DNA of 64,000 bases from Varroa destructor. Lineage: Eukaryota > Arthropoda > Arachnida > Mesostigmata > Varroidae. The DNA lies in the NCBI RefSeq assembly GCF_002443255.2, contig NW_019211458.1:17541939-17605938 (forward strand). Direction: 5' to 3'. The translations under genes and the position numbers were made by a program. The notes beneath the pieces were generated by a model, which saw only the letters and a program-made list of their open reading frames with translations, was not told the origin of the DNA and did not search any database. Positions 13,279 to 28,644 of this stretch are shown here, in pieces (position 1 is the stretch's first letter; each line of letters opens with the position of its first letter).

Positions 13279-16200
13279 CTACCTTTGGTCAAAAGGCAAA
13301 GACCGTTTAACATAAATCTGTTGAGACACGCCGTAAACTGTGGCGAGATGAAAAATCGAAACTATATTTGAAAACAGAAGGAAAATATTTACTTTAACAC
13401 GGAAAACTAACTCACAGCAGTAATTTCAACAAAACAAATAAAATGGTGGCTTTATGATAATTAAGGCCCTTTCCGAAGCATTGCTTTTTGGCCGGCGTAA
13501 CATTTTGAGATTTCAATAAACTATGTGAGACATTGTGTTCGAAAGAGATCTCAATGGAACAGTAGCATGCCATTTACGGCTAATACTAAAAACGTGCTTC
13601 GTACAGCATATTTGTTTGATAAAAACTACAAACGTTACGAACCTAAATGACAGTCGGCTTCAGTAACGAGTTCATCAGAAATATCTTCAACAATATATAG
13701 CAAAAATGCATACAGTCATCGTCCTCAACTAAAACATAGTAAAATACAGAATTTAGAAAAAAATAACGTTGACTATTTCGAAATTAGTCTGTGATGCTCA
13801 TAAGACGGAAATTACCTGCTTGATGTGTCCAAATTATTATAATTACCAAACCAAAATCTTCACTCTTGTTTACCTGTCAAAAATTGTATGACTCGAGATC
13901 TGCTTGAGCTCAATGACCCTCGGAAAATGCCTGTTTTATGTGAAAATAGAAAAATGCGCAGAATTATACTAAGAGGGCAGTTTGTCGTATTTCTGCCAAC
14001 GTCATATCTAACTGGGCCTAGTACCAATAAATCTTCTTGCTAATTTTACTCAGCAGTGTCAACATTTCGCTTCTGAGCATAAATTAGATATGACAAATGA
14101 ACTCGTCTATTAGAGGGAGCGAACTAGGTGAAAGAAAAGAGAGAGAGGAGGCGGGCGAAACAGGTCCAAACAGCAAGAAACCGGCTGAGCAACGGTACAA
14201 CATTTGTAAACGCAAGCTCTTCTATTAAGTTGAATAAAAACGACCTCGTCTATAAGTTGCAGTAATGGGATCTTTGGACCACCATACTGTGCTAGTTGAA
14301 GCGGACGATTGTGAGAGGTGGAGGTTGAGGGTAGGGGCAGGGGGTCCTCTCAAGTGGAAGTGATCGCAGTATGCCGACAGTTTTTCATACGTTCGGCATG
14401 CCTTCACCTTCATTCCATATGATCTGTTTATAAAAATCTGGAGGCCAACAAACGTAATATCTGTGCAAGAGAGCTGTTGAAGTCTTATTTTAATAAAGAA
14501 ACATATCCATTATTTCCTCGAGTGTTTCCTCAAAGTGGAATCAGTAGTACTTGAACCACTACAAAGATCGCTAATGGGTTTTGCGGAAGTCACCAACCTT
14601 AACGTCTCTTGAAAAAAGGGACAAGACAGTACATATATGATACTAGTGACCAGCTAGAGGATATACTGCTGCAAGAGCTCGCGCACATCGGAAGATGAAA
14701 CGTGTATAAAATTCTATATCCAAGGAAATTAGGGGCCATCAAAAGTTATCTCGCAAGCTTTTGAGATATGATGTTACAAGAGTTTCTCAAAACAGCGTGT
14801 CGTCAACCTAGAATTCGAGCTTGTCGCACCATTGCACAGCGCTGACCCTACTCGCCAGTAACTTGCAGGAGTTACCCGAAAGAAGAACACAGAATAAAAA
14901 CTCGAAATAAAGGTACGCTAACTTCGTGAAGTTCAATGCAATGCAGGTTCACAAGGCCCCGTACGAGCGAATACTTGTTATACTCAACAAGCAATCATAC
15001 GAACTGCAACTTGACCATTGGGCTCTACTTTGCCTCATAGATGCGACGGACTGTTTCGTCGGTGTCTACGAGATGCGATAGATACCGCCACGTCCTCAGC
15101 AGCGAAACTCCTTCAGAAATCTGGCAAGTTCCTAGAACTAGCTTTAAACGGCGCAAAATACCTTTTGTGATTACCAATTTTGCAGCGCACATCCCACGAA
15201 GTTCCTGAAAAAAAAAAAAGGTAGTTCGATATGAGCACTAGCGTGTGCAAGGTCGCATTGCTCAAATCTGCTACAGCAACCTTTGCACTTTGCAAAACGT
15301 TTCGAGAGTATTTAATGAAATTGGTAAGGCGACTAAAAGTAGGGCTGAGGTCGCTGTTCAGGCGGCAACAGCCTTTGCAGCACGTGAGCGCCTACTCCAT
15401 GCCTTTGTTACGCTTAAGGAGCCTGTTCTACTATCCTGACGTCTACTGGAGGTATTTCCAGTTAATGGTGTAGCAGGGTAACCCGTTGAAACCTCATTCG
15501 GTCCTATTTAGCCTTGATATTTTAACGTTCATTGCCAACTTATGGGATCCCTGCAACGTGTGGTATGTGTGTAATGCAGCCTTAAAAAACTAGTTGATTA
15601 TCTTGCTGTTTATCAAGAACAACATACAATAATTGTATTAGGTTTTTGCAGATCCAGTAGTTACAGCTTTGAGCGCCTATTAATGTGAAGTCTGGGATAG
15701 AGAAATCGATTTTTTTTAACAAAGATAATTTGAAAAGTCAGGATTGACTCAGGACATCTGGGACTCTTACTGACACCCACAAGAGATTCTTATTTTAAGA
15801 TAGTGCTACTAATACGCGCTCATTTGATAGAGATGCACGCCCTATACATCTGGACATACCGTTTAGATTCACCTAGATTTACTTATATCTTGCATCGTTA
15901 TCCGATTGCAAAGTTTCGTCAAGAGTATCACAAAGCAACAAAGGGCATAGTTGACAAGGTACGTTGCACTTTTGGATATTACTTGGAAAACGGCAGGTCC
16001 ACCCATCGGGAAGGGGGGACTGGGAGTAAAAGCTGCCACGGAACGAACCCTGTTTGTTACGTTGCGCCTTTCCATCAACTTGACATAGACAAGGCAAATG
16101 ATGAAGCTACCAATAGGCTAAAATCAAAGACAGATCCCGGTACTCTAATTTTAGGCTACGCAGGACACCGTTTGCTTTTGGGTGTCTGTAGATGTAACGC

Positions 16201-16797
16201 TGTTAACAAGAAATATCCTCTCTTTCGACTCAATTTCCTCAAGAAGAAGCAATGTTATTAACCGCGTGTCATGCTTTCACTGATGGCTGGCTTAGGACTC
16301 TCTTTTCTACAGAGCTTAATGTTATGCTGGACTCATGGTTTCTTCGTCGAGGTGTAAGAAGCCTTACCTGCGCCTTGTAGATGTCCTTCTGGTGAGTATA
16401 CGGCGGTAACGAGGACAACGAGACGTGGCCAACCAGGTGCTATTATTCATAGCGCACTGCACAAGACAGAGAGCCGAATGATCTGGTCATGAACGGGCCA
16501 AGCGGGTGAAATGGTGTAGCATGTCGTTATGGTCTCAAAACAAGCGCTTGCTGGAGGCGTATATATATTGGCTCGTTCATATGTTTATAACAGCGTTTCC
16601 AGCGAAGGGGGTGTGAGAAAAAGCAATTGGTAGCGGTAGATGCCGGTCCATCCCATTGCTGAGAACATCACGCAGCTTAATGAAAAGGAATTGTAAATAG
16701 CTTCGTAGTGGACTTTCTACTTTGAATACAGATTAAAACGGGAAGGGGTAAACCTGAGGGAATTGTCGTAATCTGGAAGGCTATACGTTATCTGTTT

Positions 16798-16800
<3 letters not shown>

Positions 16801-16834
<34 letters not shown>
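16801..16834. repeat. (GA)17 microsatellite
   Basis: A pure GA run of 34 bp, the longest perfect dinucleotide repeat in the left half of the window. GA/CT runs can bind GAGA-type factors in arthropods, but no gene lies nearby to suggest that here. Confidence 0.95.
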
Positions 16835-16837
<3 letters not shown>

Positions 16838-19221
16838 ATGACATTTAAAAAATACTGAGATTGTGAATTCACACAACACAACTGTAACATCTTACTATAC
16901 CACAGTATTATTATCAGCAAAGCTTGTATGTTTTCAATTCCTTTGACAAACACCCAAGCTATCTTAGAAAACGCCAAGATAAACATGTCTAACTTGGTTA
17001 AAATATATAGCTAGTCGTATAAAAGGGCGTAAGTTAAGAGACAATTTCCGTGTAAATGTCCCAAGTCCATAGCCCATATAGATCTGTGGCACTTACAATA
17101 TTTGAATTGGGCTTTATAGCGCTTGTGAGAACATAATTTCTCAGAACATATAATAGGCAACTCAAAACCTGGACATAATGTATAAAACATCGTATTTTGT
17201 ATAATTCCTTCGACTGTTTATATAACGTAAAATGTGAATATATTGACATTTTTTCTTTCTTCCAATATGGATTTATCGTCGGATGAAGGGCATAAAAAAA
17301 TTCATCTCAGATTCATTACTACCTCCCACTCAAAACAAAGTATAATGTTTCAGGGTAAAAGTATTAACCGTTCCCTCTATCTGAACGGCTTTGGGTCTCA
17401 TATCTCATGTAATATGAGTCGCGTTGGGTCGGCACTAGTGTCATTTGAAAGCTGAGATTTGGCGGTAACACACGCGTCAAAATGATCGGAAAGCTTAATT
17501 CGGACACAGGTACAGCATTTTAAGGATGTATTAAATCTCTGCAAAAACACGCAATACTCCGGGCATTTAAAAATTTTGTCAGAAGAATCGACTCAGAGAC
17601 GAAGCTCAACAGGTTAGTCGCTTTCGTTCTGTAGACTTCGTAGTGGTCGGCCATCTTCAGAGTAAGTTTTTGAAATGATTAAACGAATTAGGTGAAGCCG
17701 ACCCGTAAGCAGTCATGAGACCGTCAAAAACCTAGGCATCAAACAGTTTTTTTTAAGGAGGCTAACGCCAACAATTTTACTGCCACATAAATTAACGCAA
17801 AAAAATTTATCGTAAAACTCTACAGAGAAACTGTGAGTCAAAAATCACGGATGGCGGTAAGTAAATCACATACAACGATGACGTGCAAATAAAAAAAAAA
17901 AAAAGGAAAAAATGTATTTAACAATCTATGGCGAAATACAGACTGGCATTAACGGAGGTAATTCTATGCATTTGACGGGATTGAAAGGCAATTGTATATT
18001 ATGAGTTGCTGCCACCTGGTAAAACAAATAGTTCGGACTATAACACAACAACAACTAATAAAATAATAATAATAATAAGCCATTGAAAAAAAAATCTAGA
18101 AGAACTAGTGAACAGAAAGGCGTCACCTTTCATCATACCAGACCGCATATATATTTTTTTACTCAACAAAAATTCCCAGAACCTGGATAGGAAATTTTAA
18201 TGCATACGCTATAGGGCCTCTATCCTGCAGCATCAGGCTACCTTCTGTTTCGATCTCTGCAAAATTACCTTAATGGTGTTAATTTAATTTCAACGAAGAG
18301 ATGCAAACGTCAAATTTCCCACCCGGAAACATCAGAAGCATTAAAATGATGAGCTTATGGTATTAACCGAATACTAGCGGAGGTTATCGGTCAAAATAGC
18401 GCATATTTAGTTCGATTATATCATTTAAAAACATCAAAACTATTTGCTTCAACTTTGATTTCTCTCAATATTTACTCTTCATTGAAAAAAGTCGGCCTTC
18501 TTAACTTCGGCTGAAGTGAACTTCAGTCTTTCTGTATAAAAGCAAAGAAAGAATATCTAACTAAACTAAAAAAAGAACTACAAAGTTACTCGATTTGTTA
18601 TAGGCAATAATAAACTTTCTTACATCGTGTGTACGGTCAAACAACACCGTAATTGGTCGCGTGAAAATTACTAAGTTTTAACTTTAAACATAAATGTTGC
18701 GAGAACTATTACCTTTTTTCTTCCGGCAATCTAAAAGCAGGCCTATAACTAACAGACACCTATAACCGCTCACTGCACTGTGCAATCAGATCAAACAAAC
18801 CTCCATAGATGCTTAGTCCTCTAAAGTTACTCCTATAGTACTAGTTTTGAATATACAGGTTTGAGTATCTGAATATTGACTAAAACTTCGACCCAAGGTT
18901 TTAGTTACTCTGGGCTTGAGTGTCCAAAAGTCCAGTGACTAGGACTTACGGAAAAAATTTGTGGGAACGGAACGATTCTCACATGGTCTTGAGCCAATGT
19001 ACATTGGGACAGGGACAAAAAGAGGTAAGAGGTCAGGCTTTGTGAGCATATTAGGATTTGATGGGAGGCTAAAGCCCAAAGATTGTAAAGCCCCTCTAAA
19101 TAGTAGGTTCTCAAGAGAAATTACCTTTCTCCCAGCACAAAATCTTGGTGAGTTTGGTGAGCATACATATTATTTCGAGCCCTTGAACGCAGCGTAACCG
19201 AGTATAGTTTTTTCTGAAAAA

Positions 19222-19255
19222 AGATATGACGTTTTTAGGTTCTGATGTCATATCT
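19222..19255. repeat. Hairpin with AGATATGAC arms
   Basis: AGATATGAC and GTCATATCT form a perfect 9-bp stem with a 16-nt loop, extendable inward by G-T and T-A pairs. A second hairpin with nearly the same arms lies at 44183-44212. Confidence 0.8.
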
Positions 19256-19852
19256 ACCGCAACGTGAGTGAGCTTTTAGGATTTATTGTGTATTGAGTAG
19301 TTAGCTAAACCTTGACAATTATTGATAAAGTTAGCGTACCTAGCCGGTCTACTGATCTGTCGAGAAGGGCATACATCTTTATTGGGAAAAGACAACAGGG
19401 CCATTGATTGTTATTTGCAGCTAGTTAGCCCCCTCGGTCTAAACAACCATGAACACAGTTTGGCAATTTCATTCGTTTCTAGTATTAGTTCAAACAAGCA
19501 AATACCATATGAAATGCGTTGAAGAACATCCGATTGATGGATCGGGGTTTTGACTGCTCTTCTTGTGAAGATCAAGCTAACTTCATGGCTGTCTCCACGA
19601 ATCGGCTTAATCTTCAATCGATCTTACCACACAAATGTAACATAACAAGTTAAAGGCTACTGTCGAAGTAATTGTACAGTACAATAACTTATTTAACGAA
19701 CGCTTATTGTTTCGACATATTAAGATGCACGTTTTTTTTATAATGATTTTGCGGGTTAGAGGCAGAGGTTAGACCCTGTAACACAATAGCCGCAATCACC
19801 ATTGGCAAGTACTTACATAAAACAATGATAAATATTCAGTAGTTATTTCAGT

Positions 19853-19896
19853 TATTATTATTACCTACCTACCTACCTAACCTAACCTAGCCTAAC
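19853..19896. repeat. Compound TTA / ACCT / CCTAA repeat, telomere-like end
   Basis: A short TTA run is followed by four ACCT units and then four CCTAA-type units (19876-19895, the third ending in G). CCTAA is the complement of the arthropod telomere unit TTAGG. The tract is only about 20 bp, so it is an interstitial repeat and not a chromosome end. Confidence 0.75.
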
Positions 19897-22800
19897 ACAT
19901 ACAGATAATTCCATTTCATTCATTTGTGATATGTGAACTACATTACGAAATCTAAGGCATATCCAGCTATCTCTAGCGAATGTCTTGTGTATCCATGCGC
20001 TATCGATACCGTAGTTTGTTGTTTCCCCGTCAAATCCTCACGCCAGAAATTTGTCGTTGCCTAATGGGGCGGGCCGTTAATTAAAGCTCTCCTTATATCC
20101 ACCAGTTTATTAGATTCAGTTAAGGTTCTTATTTTCTGAGTCATTCAAGGGTATGGCGGTACCAAAAACGATATGTGACCGCAGCTGGTAGAGCTCATTA
20201 TCGGCTTCGAGTAAAAGCTATTACACATATGAGTTCAAAGATTGCTTTAAATTAGGCTCAATTAAAGCTACATTTTGCTAGCTTCTTACTTAATTATTTA
20301 ATATATTTAAGGATTAGGAGATCTATTAAACTTAACTTGGACTCTAGCTTGCGTGTACGTTATTGCTAGTCTATCCTTGATGCAGTAGATGTACACGACT
20401 TTCTAAATCAGTTGTTCCTAATGAATGATCGAAGCGTTCTGGATTCGTAATCAATCACTGTTGAAACAGGGCCCCTCAAATCGCAGTTTGTTTTCAGCTA
20501 CTGGCAGATGATACGAAGTTTGATAGTTTACATAAATCAGCAACGAACACAGTGGCCTCAAACTCACCTTTAGCGTCCTAAGCACAGTCTTGTTATACGC
20601 ATTTTTTTCTTACGCCGTTAATGTCAAATAATAGGATTGCTTATGATGTTGTTATAACAGTATTACTAGCTATATATTATGCGTATTTTTTGCATAAAGC
20701 TATCTCACGTTAATTACGCCAGCTTTCATTGACTGCTCTCATGATTGATGTAAATCTTGTTGGTCTCTAAAGAGTGAGCATTCTAATGAAACGCAGGAAC
20801 TTTCGCTTGATTTGAAGTATTATTGGAAGCTCCAATTTAGTAACTGACTTACCCGTTCTCAAGGGAATATACCGTCCCAACTAATCATCTCATAGGGTTT
20901 CATGCTGAACACTACCTTAGTGCACGCATTTTTCCTGCGTGGAGTGAGCCAGCACGTGGCCACTTTTGGTCAAATTTTTCGAAATAGTTCTGTCGTTTGG
21001 AATCATCAGAGAACGTTATCTTGTTGGAAACATTCTGTTTTTAGGGAAATGTCAATATTGTTTAGTCGCTAACCATTTTCTGTGATTCACTATTTTCAAG
21101 AGTATAGCATTATCGATAGTTTTACAGCTCTCAGTCTGAAATCAAGCCCAAATTTATCCCTCCGCCGAAGTCGTCAGCCAATGATAGCGTTTCCGTCCTT
21201 TACAAACTTGAGTTGAGCCGCTTCGAGAACTGGTCTTGGTAATTTACTAGCCCGATTAAGTGCTTCATGCATGCATTCGATGCGATGACGTTTTGGACCT
21301 TTCTGTTTGTCCTGCCGCAATTCGTCGTATTTCCCGGGTAATTCAGTTTCATGGTTCAGAGAAAAAAAGGTGTACCATTAACCAGTAAAAATGATGAATG
21401 GGAGAGGAACAAAAATATAAATAACATACCTCGCCTTTCTACTCAAGCTTAATTTCATTCATCTACATCGATCGTCTATTTCTTATATCAGTAGCGTAAC
21501 ATAAAGTATCCTACACCGCGCATCAAGGGCAGAATGAGTATGATAATGTGACTCTTTCCGGAAGCTGATGCGGGTTTTGTCAAATGAAGTGTTACATTTC
21601 AGCCGTCTCAGCAAACAAATGTCGCATATTAGACAGCCGATCATGTAAACTACCCACGTTTGTATGAATTCACATGAAACAATATTTTGTTTGAAGACCA
21701 CTTCTTGGCTAACCCAATAGCAGTCAAACACAAACATGTACATAAACAAAATGCAGCGTTTGAGATTGAGCATAGCTTGTTTCTTTAGGACGGACATTCT
21801 GGAAGTTATTTGGTAAAAACGATTCTACTAAGACATCCAAAAAATAGTCGTTGTTATTAATCCGTTTAAACTAAATTTTTGAGCCTTCTTAGGTCGGAAA
21901 CAATTCCTGCTCTCGCGCGCCTATTTCTATCATAAAAATACTATCTGATCAAATTTATCCGTTAGAACTCAGCGCAGGCAAACAATCACAGTTTACGCAA
22001 AAATGTTAATCGAAAATACGACGCTACCCACGCTAAACTAGTCGTATATTAAGAGTGACGGACGTCCATTCTGACCTATAGACCACCAGGCTCTTCAATA
22101 AACGAGGGCCGCATTGTAATATGGTCTACGACATATAGTAAAATCATAGCTAGTTCAAAAAGGGTGGATCTGTTAAGAGGCGCGAATACTTGAGCTATTT
22201 TGAAAGCACTCACAAAGGACAATGGTTTGGCAGTTGACTTGGAAGGATGAGAAGACTAATAAAATTTTTTAAAATTAGTTTTTGCTAACTCATATCTCAT
22301 TAGATGGATCTGTCTGAGATGGCATCGTCAACTCCTGCAAGTTCATGGGCATCTTCGGGTTGAACGCTTTTTAGCCGCGTTCGTATGATGCGATCATTAA
22401 CAAATGTTTAATGCGCCATCGCCGTTATGTTGTAACGGAAGTTAGTAGTACGGCGACTGGTTCTGATCACGTTTAGTTCGTCATCTATTCTCGATAGCTT
22501 GAGCGTTTATGTACAAACATACGTATTGCCGTTAGCAAGTTAGTGAGCAGGATTTTTGCGAATAGAAAGAAATTAGATTGTCTCTAAAATTAAAAAAGTG
22601 AACAGAGAGTGCTTTAGAAAATCCGCATACAGGTAAACTCCATTCCTACATGTCCTTTAGGCCACACGAATCTTGAAGTGTCCTGAACTCCAAACCTACA
22701 AATTTTCGAAAGGGTGCGCCCGGGCACTTATTACTAGGACTATTACTAGCTAGAATTTTACCTTTAATTTTATCAGATATTTGAGGTAAATAAAAAATTA

Positions 22801-25800
22801 GAAGAAGCTATAAGATACCTTATTTTTCCGCGCAGTTCTCATCTGGCTCACGATCATCATCAGTCCGGGAATCACTGTTTAAAAGCATAGAAAAATTTTA
22901 GGGTTGGTGCCTCAGATAATGCTTTAAATATTCTTCTGATCACTTTTTCTATAGGGAAGCTCGCTCACTATTCGGCTATATACATAAAGCCAAGGCATTT
23001 AAACTGCCCTGATACTCGTGTTAATGGCAAGTATGAGAGAGCACAGGAGAACGTTTACATGCAATCAGCTTCATTCTGTAGAGACTTTGCGATCTGTGAG
23101 AGAACATCCCAGAGAAAGAGAAGCTTTGTTTACCTTTGTGGGTTTATTCCCTATTGATTCCTAAAGAATGTTTAACCGCTTATTATTAGTAGCGTGGCTA
23201 AATCTCAACACCCGCTTGAAAACTTAGGGAAATGATCCATTTCCCTATTCCATTTTGAGAGCATACGAGCTTCTTTCAGAATTTCTCGTTCTCTGCCAAG
23301 TAGCTTTATGCTGGTTTCGAAGGTACCTAGAGGGGATTATTACGTGCCTGTTTATAAGGTTCACGATAGGAATTATAAGCGGGCCCGGAAGCTCGGAAAT
23401 GCCCCAAAAAAGTTATTTTGGAGTACCTTATTATGGAGTAGTAGGTAAATATTAGAGCTGATTTTCACCGCAAGCGTATCTGCCGCCCGTCTCTGTCAAC
23501 ACACTGATACTTTCGAATTTTTTAATGCTTTGATTATTTGGACCTATGTACGCTTCAAACTTTTTGCCTGCTTTTCCATAGGACGTATTCCTGATGGCCG
23601 CTATCAAATTTAGGGCGCAAACTTTTGAGCAAGACTAGTGCACGGAATTAAGCGAGAATGGAACGAGGCTATCAAAATGAATAGCAATTGCATTGAATCT
23701 AGTAGTTCGTTAAAAATATTTCGACAAACATATTAAGAAACACAATTGTCACTTTTCAATGACTTTTTTTTCATTTAGACACGGCTGTTATTAAAAATGG
23801 CGTTGTATTCTCCAGGCTCAGGCAGGACATATGTTCATTGCCATGGTTAGAAGCAGTGACACAGTTCAGGCAGTAGAGTAAGTATTTCTGGTTCTTATTG
23901 GAGAAATTTATATTGATCAGATATAATAACTCAGGCAACGCGAAGTCTGGCTTGTTATCCTAATCATCCAACAACTTTGTAGAGACCATTGCACCCTATC
24001 ATAAACTTGCTATTTATATGTTCATGCGTAAAGGTTAGAGGAATACATAGAACGTTTTAAAGTAATAAAATTCAAGCAAACCAGACTGATATGATAACGA
24101 GATCCGGTTAGTAATTAGTCATGGTCGTATCAAGGTTACATGCTGATAGACGTGACAAAAATAATGACGAATATTTTTTTTTTTCGTTGCTGTATAACGG
24201 GAAATAATTCGTAGAATATTGGATAAAGTCAGAACCCCGTTACTTGAGTGCAGATCGCATACTTTCAGGTTTCTCTCACAGACTTTAATAAGCCATCCAG
24301 AGATTCATACAAATCACAAATAGCGTCCAATGGATCTCTTGTCTATTGAACAAGTCGTAGAATATCGAAAAAAAAGGTCACAAAGGTTGATTTAATAAAT
24401 ATAGAAGCGCAGGATACGGAGTATCGAGAAATTGATGACTTTGATCTCTAGTATTTACTAAACGTCGCTTGACGAATGAATATATCCGTGCGTATACCGG
24501 TGACTGTCTCAAAACATGTAACCAGAAGTGTAATTGGCCTTGTTAATGTTTAACTCGACCAAATCATTTTTCACTATGGACGGTCCCCCAGAATCACACA
24601 TCGTTACGCCGTGACGCGGTAACGCGTAGTTCAGCTAGGTTGACATTAAGTAAATGACGAAATTCGTACACGCCCCCCGAGAGAGGACCGCCACGACGGG
24701 TCAGTACCCGGATCTTCTTCAATTGCAATTGCCGATTAAATTTCAAATTAGAGGAGATGGACTGCAGGACAACCTTACGAAAGGACAGTAGAGTCAGAAA
24801 GACACCAATACGTTAAGGTAAAGTTGATGCGTAGATAGAATAAATTATATATGTAGCATGGAATTAGAACGACTTGGTTCATGAACTTGATGAGCTTCTC
24901 TATAGTTCATGATGGCCCTTAGATTGCTAAGGAGTGCCTATAACATGATTAAGGTTATTTACTAGTAACGTAGAAATTAACCGCATGGCCTTGCAAGACT
25001 AAAGTTTTTTTTGCACTACTTAACTTCAAGTAAGAGAGACTGAGGCATTATGTTTTATGCTATAAACAATACCAATTAATCAGAGATGTTTTATTCAAGT
25101 AAACATAGATAGCTATAGATACGCTTTATTTTTTAGTAAATTAAAACCAATAAAGCGATTACATATAATGACCATATTGTAGGTATCTATGCTATGTGAT
25201 AGTCTAGTAAGTAAATGCAACACAGAAAGCAACAACGATACAAAGTTTACTTTCATGAAGGATTGATCCATCCGATTATTTAGCTTTAAGCGCTAAAACC
25301 TATGTGGTAACCGTGGACCGCTATGTGAGTTGTCAATGTACGGACTGATGGGTAATGGTAAATTATGATTTGAAGGAAACTTATTGAATGTTAGGTTCTA
25401 CATAAGTTCTACCTAATAGCTAGGTCCGTTCTGATCCGAAAACTGTTCACTTGGATTATAGAAACGTAAGATTTCACCGTTATCGTTTTTGGTGCCTTTA
25501 TCGGTGTCTTCTTTTTCTGACACCTTCCAAGGCATTTCTTACAAGCAACTCAGCTCTCCGACCCCGGGTTTTAGGTCTCTCTGCTCATATAGGCGCGAGA
25601 AGCCCCGCCCTGCTATTGTCCTATATCGTACACCCGTCTGCTTCCTTCATACATCCGCTGCGCCACGCATGTCTGGCTAACTGTACAAGCCGTTGGCTAG
25701 CCGTTGAGAATTGTTATTCAGTTTAAAGTAGTAAACAGCTTAGCTTTTTATACATACATGTATGTGCGATATCCCCTTTATCGAGGTGTAAACAGATACC

Positions 25801-27704
25801 AGGGGTACACAAACACCAAGGGGCTTTTGATACATGCGACGATAGCACAGGTGAAGCTGGTTGTCGAGGAGATGCCGCCACAAGACGCCTTGCAGGATCA
25901 GCTCGTTCTTACGCTTTGCACTGCGCGCCACTTTTACTCGGCTGGCGTCACAGGGAGTCGTGTGCGGGACGGACAGTGGGATTCCTCGCCATGATAAAGA
26001 CAATAACAATAGCACAAATAACGGAACGACAACAGCGGCGATGATGACGTGACATGAACTACCATAAGTAGCACAATCGCAGCAGCTGTTAGCGAACCGA
26101 TGGAGCTTCTACAGTTGGCCGCGAAAGTATGAAACAAACACCCGAGGCCTACCGCGGTACGTTGTCATTTGGGCAGAAACAGGGACAACGAGCCGCAAAC
26201 CCGGCCGCACTGACGCACCATGTTGTAGCATTCGTGTAATGTAAAGACGCAAGAGTTGAACACGAACCCTCTTTCGCAGCTAACTGAACAGCAAGGCCCA
26301 ATGCATATATTTGTGAAATGCACTACAGGGGGCATTACACTTACAATGACTAGTGGTACAAAACGTAAACCTGTCAGTTCTCCGTACGATGCTGCCGCGC
26401 TGTTTTCCATTGTATTAACAATTACAAATCTGTATAAATAGAATGAACACGTTTTGGCGCGCAACCACAATGGTGGCAGCATAGAAACACTTCGAATTTG
26501 TACTTCGTGCGAAGGATCCTATCATCATGGCCACAGCTGCTTGTCAGTCCCAACCATCCTTGTATACAAATACGATGACAAAATACGAATAACATATTTA
26601 GTAATATATTTAAATGCGAAGAGTATATTTAATCCTAAACAAGGCAGCTAGATAAGGACGCGGTAAAGAATAATATATGTGCCAGTGTTAAAGTGTCGTC
26701 ACAACAATTGGTGGTAGTAAGAAGCAGAGCTGACAAGAGGCAAGATCAATTGAGTAGGGACCGAGTTGTCGGCCAAGCTGCATGGTTGTCTTATAGAGCG
26801 CCTGATAGAGAATGCAGAGAGGGTTGCGTTGCCCCTAGAACTATCATTTGTTAACTGCGCAATGGACTGAGATTGCGGAGACAGCAGCAGATGTCTACGG
26901 CTAATCACATTAAGGTCTGTTGGAAATTGCGTATGGATTTTTGCCCGACCCAGTTCAGTATTGGTTACAACCTGCTGTAAAGCGTCCCGGAGCGTGCCGG
27001 ATTTCCGTTTGTGTTCAAGACGTTTCCAAAAGGTTTGAGGGCATCGTGCCAGTGCGAGGGTTTCGTGAACCATTAATGTGAATTAATACATGCAACTACG
27101 AGACGCACCGATATCTAATTGAACACGAATCGTCGGCAGAAGCAGAAAACATGCGTAGCAAGTCGAACTTCTGTATCCACTGTGGTGCTCAAGCAAAGCA
27201 TCTCAGCCTTAAAAGTAGACAGATTTGATGCACTGGCGCAGCGTGGGAAAAAGCATTTGATTAAGTTGCGAAGCTCCCGTTGACGCCCGCTACGGAGTTG
27301 GAAGGCCCTGAGATGGCCGATGTCAGGAAACTGCAAAGGGCGGATCCTCGGATAACAGATGTTTCGACTTAAGTGCTCCTTAATGAGCTTCTGTTTCAAA
27401 TCAAAGGCAACACATTGCTGTTGCAGATTGCGTGGTTCAGGCATAAGCGATTATTATGTCCTGTGACTCTATGGGAAGGCAGCTTGACACATAGGCTTTT
27501 CAAAACCCGTACAGAGAATGCTGAAACGTTTTCATGTTGGGCCTGAGGTAGATGTCCAGGTCGGCTAGGTGTCAGCCAGGTGTTACGGTGCGTACCAATA
27601 ATATTTTTCATCCCAGATGTTTCGATCGCTATTGCTATATAAGGACAAAGTGTAGAGCGGTAAATGAATTGCACTTGTGCCGGTACTAATGCGTTGTCAC
27701 TGCA

Positions 27705-27723
27705 ATATATATATATATATATA
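27705..27723. repeat. (AT)n microsatellite
   Basis: A pure alternating AT run of about 19 bp. Confidence 0.9.
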
Positions 27724-28544
27724 GCTTTACGGTTCCCCTGGGTACAAAGACACGTATAGGTGAGTGTAGGTCCTCTTTTATTTTTCCTTTACGCTAAATC
27801 TCTTCTAGGTGCGGGTAACCAAAGCCTCCGCTTTATATCAAAACTTGCTGTCGGCACTATAAGTTTGATTAAAATGTGAAAAAAGCTTGTTTCCAATGGC
27901 TGGACTCCACCTAATCCAGATCTCATTACATTATGCTTAACGCCCACTAGTCCCTAAAACCTTCACTCAGTATTTCCAGTACTAGTTCCGTCAAGCCTGC
28001 ACAGTTTCCCTTAAAAAAAAACTCACCATTGATAACCGACCAGCTGAGTTTAGCTGCTTTAGTTGGCTTTCTATGGAATTGCAATTTTTTCGTTAACTCC
28101 ACCCATATCAGTCGCCTTGTCCTTAAGTGTCCTAGTGAAAGCTTAACCCTTTCACCGTAAGTGCCTTTTTGAAAATTCTTATCTTAGTTAATAAATCGCT
28201 CTTTGTCGGTCTTATTTTTTACTATGTGGCTATGCGGATGGATCATTACAGCAATAAAATAGAGCATATCTACGTCCTGCAAAATGATGCCCTACGTACC
28301 ATTTCCAGATTTTCCCGTTCTGTTTCTTTCATCTTCCGTTTCATACTTCCCTTAACATATTTAAATTCCTAGACTACCAGTTTATTTTAACTTGGAACTT
28401 TCCCTTCGTTTGCCTCCACAAAGCTCATAATTTCGAATCTTCAAGAGCTTAGTCATCAGTAAAAGTCCTCTGGGGATGCCACACCTTATCGCAATAATTT
28501 ACGCTTCTCTTTCTACTTTAACACGTGAAACTACGTGAAATCAA

Positions 28545-28606
28545 AATATATGTATGTATATATATATATACATATACATATGTATATATATATATATACA
28601 TATTCA

Positions 28607-28644
<38 letters not shown>

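Noticed and set aside
15803..16261. Plus-strand open frame of 152 codons
   Set aside because: It starts from GTG, the first ATG is internal, and it matches no family I know; overlapping minus frames of similar quality exist.
17431..17458. Bantam-microRNA-like stretch CATTTGAAAGCTGAG
   Set aside because: Similarity is limited to the 3' half; the seed does not match and no precursor hairpin is evident. A similar resemblance near 22190 fails for the same reason.
26165..27674. Run of minus-strand open frames resembling a decayed gene or transposon
   Set aside because: No transposase, reverse transcriptase or other motif could be identified, and no splice sites join them convincingly.
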